The notes below the pieces were generated by a model. It made no database searches. It saw nothing but the letters and a program-made list of their open reading frames with translations, and was not told the DNA's origin. Below, in pieces: positions 60,901 through 64,000 of a DNA stretch of 64,000 nt. The stretch spans positions 63,323-127,322 of the forward strand of contig NZ_JYNX01000019.1 in NCBI RefSeq assembly GCF_001044255.1, read 5' to 3'. How positions within the stretch are numbered: position 1 is the first letter of the stretch; the number at the start of each line of letters is the position of its first letter. Made by a program: the position numbers and the translations under genes. The stretch comes from Mycolicibacterium chubuense (GTDB lineage Bacteria > Actinomycetota > Actinomycetes > Mycobacteriales > Mycobacteriaceae).

Positions 60901-61265
60901 GCACTGGGCTCTGCTTCGCCAAGCGCAATGAATGCTTCGAGAACTACCGCGCGCAGCGTCTTGGCATTACGGAGTTCGCGCAAGTAATCCATCTGCGCCC
61001 GATGACTCCTCGTGCGCGCGTCGTCGTCTCGTAGCTCACGCAATGTGGCGACCACCCAGTCTCGCGAAGGCTTGTCGCGGTCGAGCCACAGTTCTCGTAG
61101 TGGCTCCCACGCCTCGACGACGAAATTCTCTTTGGGTCGAGCGCCATACGCGGTTTGGAGCACTTCTGCTGACGATAATCCACCGTCGTCGACGAACAGG
61201 TGATCGGAGAGCTGATCGAGCAGCGACTCGGGCAAGTTCGACCAGCGGAATTTGTATCTAGGCAC
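57915..61265 (-). CDS. DrmD-like SNF2-family helicase
   Basis: 1116 residues. The SNF2/RapA-type motor shows Walker A IADAVGLGKTLEIGMILSEL near 290-300, DESH in AVVIDESHNLTNAG near 396, SATPHNGKEG, and in the second lobe GDVASEGVNLHAQCHHLIHY and RIEQRNGRIDRYGQKHPP. The N-terminal 200 residues and the C-terminal 400 are family-specific; EEWLVTSAEQGADGWLVRVR is a small beta domain before the motor. It matches the DISARM SNF2-like helicase DrmD and is followed directly by a DrmMI-like methylase, the same order as class 1 DISARM. GTG 61265 starts the gene, 120 bases after the preceding helicase. Confidence 0.87.
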   Translation of the reverse strand: MPRYKFRWSNLPESLLDQLSDHLFVDDGGLSSAEVLQTAYGARPKENFVVEAWEPLRELWLDRDKPSRDWVVATLRELRDDDARTRSHRAQMDYLRELRNAKTLRAVVLEAFIALGEAEPSAAEPEVTTPLFPPIAVVRKPVPAKPPPGDDVSAPVVDNPHELNVAPGSIVVIRDEEWLVTSAEQGADGWLVRVRGLSELVAETTAAFYSSLDKIEVQDPSKAKVVADGSSGYRDSRLWLEALLRKTPVPYGDQTLTVSTHMLADALAYQQAAVTKALDPQHIRPRILIADAVGLGKTLEIGMILSELVRRGRGERILIVTPKHVLEQMQHELWCRFALPFVRLDSTGIQKVRQKLPATRNPFTYFKRAIISIDTLKSPRYKAHLERQQWDAVVIDESHNLTNAGTQNNELARVLAPNTEALILASATPHNGKEGSFAELLRLLDPTVVHADGSFTKEDVESLLIRRHRHSPDVAAEVGSDWAERAEPVHLLVKPSAAEDAVAAELSQTWLHPATGSSPYSGDTKALFPWTLAKAFLSSPAALAESIKQRRAKLDQNVPAQRAELKALNTLDKLNSAALGEQAGKFAALVKRLKQIGVGEGSETRAVVFAERIATLAWLRRSLPSALGLKDENIAMLHGGLSDVEQQEIVDNFKLETSPIRVLVTGDVASEGVNLHAQCHHLIHYDIPWSLIRIEQRNGRIDRYGQKHPPVISSLILEPSDPEFSGDLRVLSRLLERENQAHETLGDVTSLMGKHSVTEEENAIRDVLAKGADLDDAVRTADEVAAGDDLDAFFAEFDAAEATATPLPASPRQSLYPDDLTFLDEALHAAFHDKPHAKPEQGGIGWTVSAPHGIAELSPPRDLRQRLAQLPQNYLHHGRVLERLKLATNPTVGTAQLRIAREGKGVNNTTWPEAHFLGPLHPVLDWASDRALTALGRNQVFAIRGDVDAPTVLLMGTLSNKRGQLISRVFSTAEFPNPANPGFCMVEALEDISFLTTQTGLKPGASNPGAIADPDRYQALIPVAVEHASREMRRILDVQEQVTTERLAQWRQRAQRWHADAQQLELVGAQRSKVGKLGQRITEEQRLADLLAPTQQLVRPLLVIVPTATPVAGKEL

Positions 61266-61385
61266 AGCGTGCCCGCCTAGTGAACGTCGGAAACACCCCC
61301 ATGCTGACGCTAGCCACGAGCCTTAGTCGCGTCATCGGCCTGAGAGGGAGGTACTCGCCTATGCGCCGGCCCGTGGGCTCAAAGG

Positions 61386-64000
61386 TCACGACTGACCTGC
61401 TGCCGGTGCTAAGACGGCCGACAGCTCGTCAGGCGTGACAACCGTCCAACCTTCCGACTCGAGCTCGGCACGGTCGGCAGAACCGAGTCCGAAATCGCAG
61501 GCGAGGAAACGGTCCGGCCACGCGAACGAGATCGGAATGCCACCTGGGGTTTCGAAACCGAGCTCGGGCTTGGGAACACCTGCTTCCGCGAGCGCGAGCA
61601 CCAGCTCCCGTTCGGCCCCGACAGCACTTGCATAGGTCGGCGCCCATTCCGGCGGCAGCGCGCCAGGAATCGCCGGCCCGGTGACGGCTTCGTCGATCGT
61701 GCCTTCGTTGTCAACCAGTCGCAGTAGGACCTGCTCTGCTGCCCCCCGTGACAGAGAGTCGTGATCGCGCTGGTTCTGATAACTGCGGAGGCATCCGTAG
61801 CACGACGTCTCGGGCCCGCACTCACATTCGCTGACACGGCGGAGTGCGACTCGCAGGACTCGCTCCAGGTTCTGCTCAACCTGCAACACATGTCCGGCAC
61901 CTCCCGGCACGGCATCGAACAAGGTGATCGACCAGCGGTCCGCGCCCGACGGTGTAAGTGAGCCGCCGATATCTTCGCGGGCGATTTCCAGCGTCTCCGA
62001 AGCGGCTTCGACGATCGCATACATCGTCGAGAGCCACGCCGCGTGCGTGGGATACACCCCGAAAACGGTGACGTCGACGGAGAGAAGATCAGTCTCGTAC
62101 GAATGAGCAAGATCGAGAAGCCGCTGGGGCCCAGTGCAGGGCAGATTCTTCAGGAGATGGTTGTGCTTCGGCGGCTTCTTAGGGCTTTTCAGCCTCTGCG
62201 ACCCGTACCCACACCAGTCGCAGATCCAGTAGCCCATCTTGTTCGGTCCGTCGGCTAGAGCAATGAGTTGGCCACGCGGGCCGGCATTCACAAGGACTGA
62301 TCCCCCGCTCATCGGCTTCATGTACGAGCGCACCTCAGGGGGTTGCGCCAGAACGTGCACATCTCCGCTCCACGCTCGGCGTGGCGGACGTGGGCCCGGT
62401 TTGGCCGGCTCAGGGGCCGCCACAAAACCAAACTCGGGAATGGTCAACCGACGCATCGCGGTCTGCGCGACCTCTCCGCAGTACTGACACTTCTCGTCTG
62501 CAGACTCGATGCCGTAGCGGAAGCCACCACACCTGTTACACACGTAGTAGTAGTACTCAACGAGGTCCTTGTGCGGAAGCCGGTAGATTCCACGGGATGT
62601 CCAAAGATGACCCCCTGCAACGATTTCAGCGTCAGGAGCGTACTCGTAGATCGCCTGGGAAAGATCGCGGCTCAGGTCGAGCAGGCCGCCCTTGGATTTG
62701 CCGGTCCCGAAGTTGGTCCGCAGCTCCACCGTATCGACCGGGAACCCGTATTTAGGCAGGACATTGTGATTAGCCAAAAAGCCAAGAAGATCACGCTCCC
62801 GCAGTGTCTTCCCAACTCGCTGGTAGCGCTGGGCCAGCGCGTGCTTGCCTTCGCTTGATGCTCGCTGTTCCAACTCGTACATTGTGTTTACCTGGTCTTC
62901 AAATTCCTTGCGCACAAGTTCAATGTGCTCGATGAGCAGGTTCGCCCAGGTGCCCGCGACCAGATCGATTTCCGCTGCAACCTCGGGCGGGAGAATCCGA
63001 CCTAGTGCCTCGGTGATCCCCGGCGGAACCGGGGTCAGAAAGTCCCTCACAAGACTGGCAGAAGGTTCGTTTCCGTTCTGTTGCAGGAAAAACTCACCAG
63101 CCTTCCGGTCGATGCGACGCGCAGTTTCGAAAAGCCAGCGGAAGAACGCGGCCATGGCCACCGACTGCGCGTGCCGGCGGTCGATGCGTAGATTCGTGAG
63201 CGGAACGTAGGGTGCTCGAACGTGTCCGGCGATCATCACCTCGGGCTCGCTGAACCGCGTGAGGTCGTGGGACCGTCGCATCGCATAAGTAACTACTAGG
63301 GCCGCGGCCCCAGAGCGGCGACCCGCCCGTCCGGCTCTTTGGAGGTAGTTGGCTGTACTTGGCGGCATGTTCCGCAACATGACAGCTTGCAGTTCGCCGA
63401 CGTCGACACCGAGTTCGAAGGTAGTCGAACATGAGAGCGCGTTGATCTCACCTCGTACGAACTGGTGCTGAATCGCGGCAGCTTCGGTGTTGACCCATTG
63501 CGCGGTGTGTTCCTTCGCCGCCATGGGAACCGCATTCATGGTGCGATAGAGAGTCCGGTAGTGATCGTGGTCGCCGTCCTCTTGGGGTGCGAACTCGTCG
63601 AGTACTCCGTCGCACCCGAGGGCCGGGCAGACGTTGCGGACCGAGAATGACGTCACCCGCCGGCAGGTCCCACACTGAAAGGCCGGGGCTGCGGCATTTA
63701 CCCATCTGAGCCGCAGGCACTCGTGGTCGAGCTGGTACACCTGACCCAGCCCGGATTCGGTCGAGCTGACGAGCCAATCCACGGGCGTCTCGGGCCGCAC
63801 GATGAATTCCCAGATACCCCTCAAGAGCGCTTCGGCGTCGTCACTCTTGTCGAGCGCGGCTAGGACTCGCCGGGTGTAGTCGACGCGTCGGTTCGTACCG
63901 CGTCCTGGTAGCCAGGACAACACCTTTCGAATAGCCTGCGGGCCCTCGCGTCGCACACGGATAGGCCCTAACCGAGGCGCAAAGATCTCATCGTTGGGAG
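61386..64000 (-). CDS. DUF1998 DEAD-box helicase, C-terminal part, cut by window edge
   Basis: At least 871 codons are present and the frame stays open to the edge of the window, so the N-terminal RecA domain lies outside; an internal GTG at 63956 is not the start. Visible parts: zinc knuckles (CGTCRRVTSF, later CNRCGGFRYG and CDWCGYGSQ), second RecA domain motifs STTFELGVDVGELQAVMLRN and YLQRAGRAGRRSGAAA, the DUF1998/MZB region with FDAVPGGAGHVLQVEQNLER and CECGPETSCYGCLRSYQNQ, and a C-terminal 80 residues (PELGFETPGGIPISFAWPDR) similar to the end of the giant helicase. A 120-base gap follows, so the next gene may have its own promoter. Confidence 0.85.
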   Translation of the reverse strand, partial: PNDEIFAPRLGPIRVRREGPQAIRKVLSWLPGRGTNRRVDYTRRVLAALDKSDDAEALLRGIWEFIVRPETPVDWLVSSTESGLGQVYQLDHECLRLRWVNAAAPAFQCGTCRRVTSFSVRNVCPALGCDGVLDEFAPQEDGDHDHYRTLYRTMNAVPMAAKEHTAQWVNTEAAAIQHQFVRGEINALSCSTTFELGVDVGELQAVMLRNMPPSTANYLQRAGRAGRRSGAAALVVTYAMRRSHDLTRFSEPEVMIAGHVRAPYVPLTNLRIDRRHAQSVAMAAFFRWLFETARRIDRKAGEFFLQQNGNEPSASLVRDFLTPVPPGITEALGRILPPEVAAEIDLVAGTWANLLIEHIELVRKEFEDQVNTMYELEQRASSEGKHALAQRYQRVGKTLRERDLLGFLANHNVLPKYGFPVDTVELRTNFGTGKSKGGLLDLSRDLSQAIYEYAPDAEIVAGGHLWTSRGIYRLPHKDLVEYYYYVCNRCGGFRYGIESADEKCQYCGEVAQTAMRRLTIPEFGFVAAPEPAKPGPRPPRRAWSGDVHVLAQPPEVRSYMKPMSGGSVLVNAGPRGQLIALADGPNKMGYWICDWCGYGSQRLKSPKKPPKHNHLLKNLPCTGPQRLLDLAHSYETDLLSVDVTVFGVYPTHAAWLSTMYAIVEAASETLEIAREDIGGSLTPSGADRWSITLFDAVPGGAGHVLQVEQNLERVLRVALRRVSECECGPETSCYGCLRSYQNQRDHDSLSRGAAEQVLLRLVDNEGTIDEAVTGPAIPGALPPEWAPTYASAVGAERELVLALAEAGVPKPELGFETPGGIPISFAWPDRFLACDFGLGSADRAELESEGWTVVTPDELSAVLAPAAGQS

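Noticed and set aside
53310-61265. Class 2 DISARM or BREX
   Set aside because: Class 2 DISARM uses a 5-cytosine methylase, but NPPW and the layout here indicate adenine methylation; BREX would need PglZ, BrxC and Lon-like genes, none of which are seen.
35600-64000. Integrated prophage or conjugative element as carrier of the island
   Set aside because: No integrase, capsid, relaxase, tRNA attachment site or direct repeats were found within the window; the right border is outside it.
1-64000. CRISPR arrays, rRNA and tRNA genes
   Set aside because: No regularly spaced repeats or tRNA-like foldings were recognised in the gaps examined by eye.

Overview
The window looks like a piece of chromosome from a fast-growing mycobacterium (Mycolicibacterium-like actinobacterium). 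The evidence is uniformly high GC over most of it, many GTG/TTG starts and stop/start overlaps, four secreted PE-PPE-domain hydrolases, an F420-dependent LLM oxidoreductase, WXG100 proteins, TetR regulators and a leaderless-type promoter. No rRNA, tRNA, CRISPR array, integrase or insertion sequence was seen.

Left part (1-24 kb) is mostly housekeeping and accessory metabolism. A gamma-glutamyltransferase fragment at the left edge diverges from a six-gene operon: HbpS/GlcG-like protein, SDR, diaminopropionate ammonia-lyase, NCS1 permease, SDR and DUF1275 membrane protein. This operon looks like uptake and breakdown of a nitrogen-containing compound. Next come two tandemly duplicated PE-PPE-domain hydrolases, an Asp/Glu racemase, a TetR-TetR-MFS efflux unit, and a TetR gene divergent from a small membrane protein plus LLM oxidoreductase, with two overlapping operators between them. 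An MscS channel, a secreted cadherin-like/pectate-lyase protein and two more PE-PPE-domain hydrolases follow.

Middle part (24-35.5 kb) is accessory. It holds a NERD-UvrD helicase with a small partner, and a type VII-secreted polymorphic toxin with two WXG100 partners and a row of four probable immunity genes. It also holds a SIMPL protein and a DJ-1/PfpI gene divergent from a MocR regulator with a visible operator. A graveyard of two decayed genes (metallophosphatase and NrtR-like NUDIX) marks the left border of the next region.

Right part (35.6-64 kb) is a defence island. It starts with a rubredoxin-DUF262-HNH fusion of visibly lower GC, a PD-(D/E)XK nuclease and an alpha/beta hydrolase, then small genes, one of them frameshifted. 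From 64000 down to 41795 on the minus strand runs a tightly packed operon. In transcription order it encodes a DUF1998 helicase (cut by the window edge), a DrmD-like SNF2 helicase, a DrmMI-like N6-adenine methyltransferase, an HhH-GPD (endonuclease III-like) protein, a 2126-residue DEAD helicase with DUF1998 and Vsr-like nuclease-fold domains, a RelE-like/UvrD fusion helicase, and a DUF262-DUF1524-RAMA protein. After the first 120-base gap the genes are separated by 0-19 bases. The set resembles class 1 DISARM (DrmD plus DrmMI) but has Druantia/DruE-like giant helicases and extra components, and is the best candidate here for an undescribed defence system.
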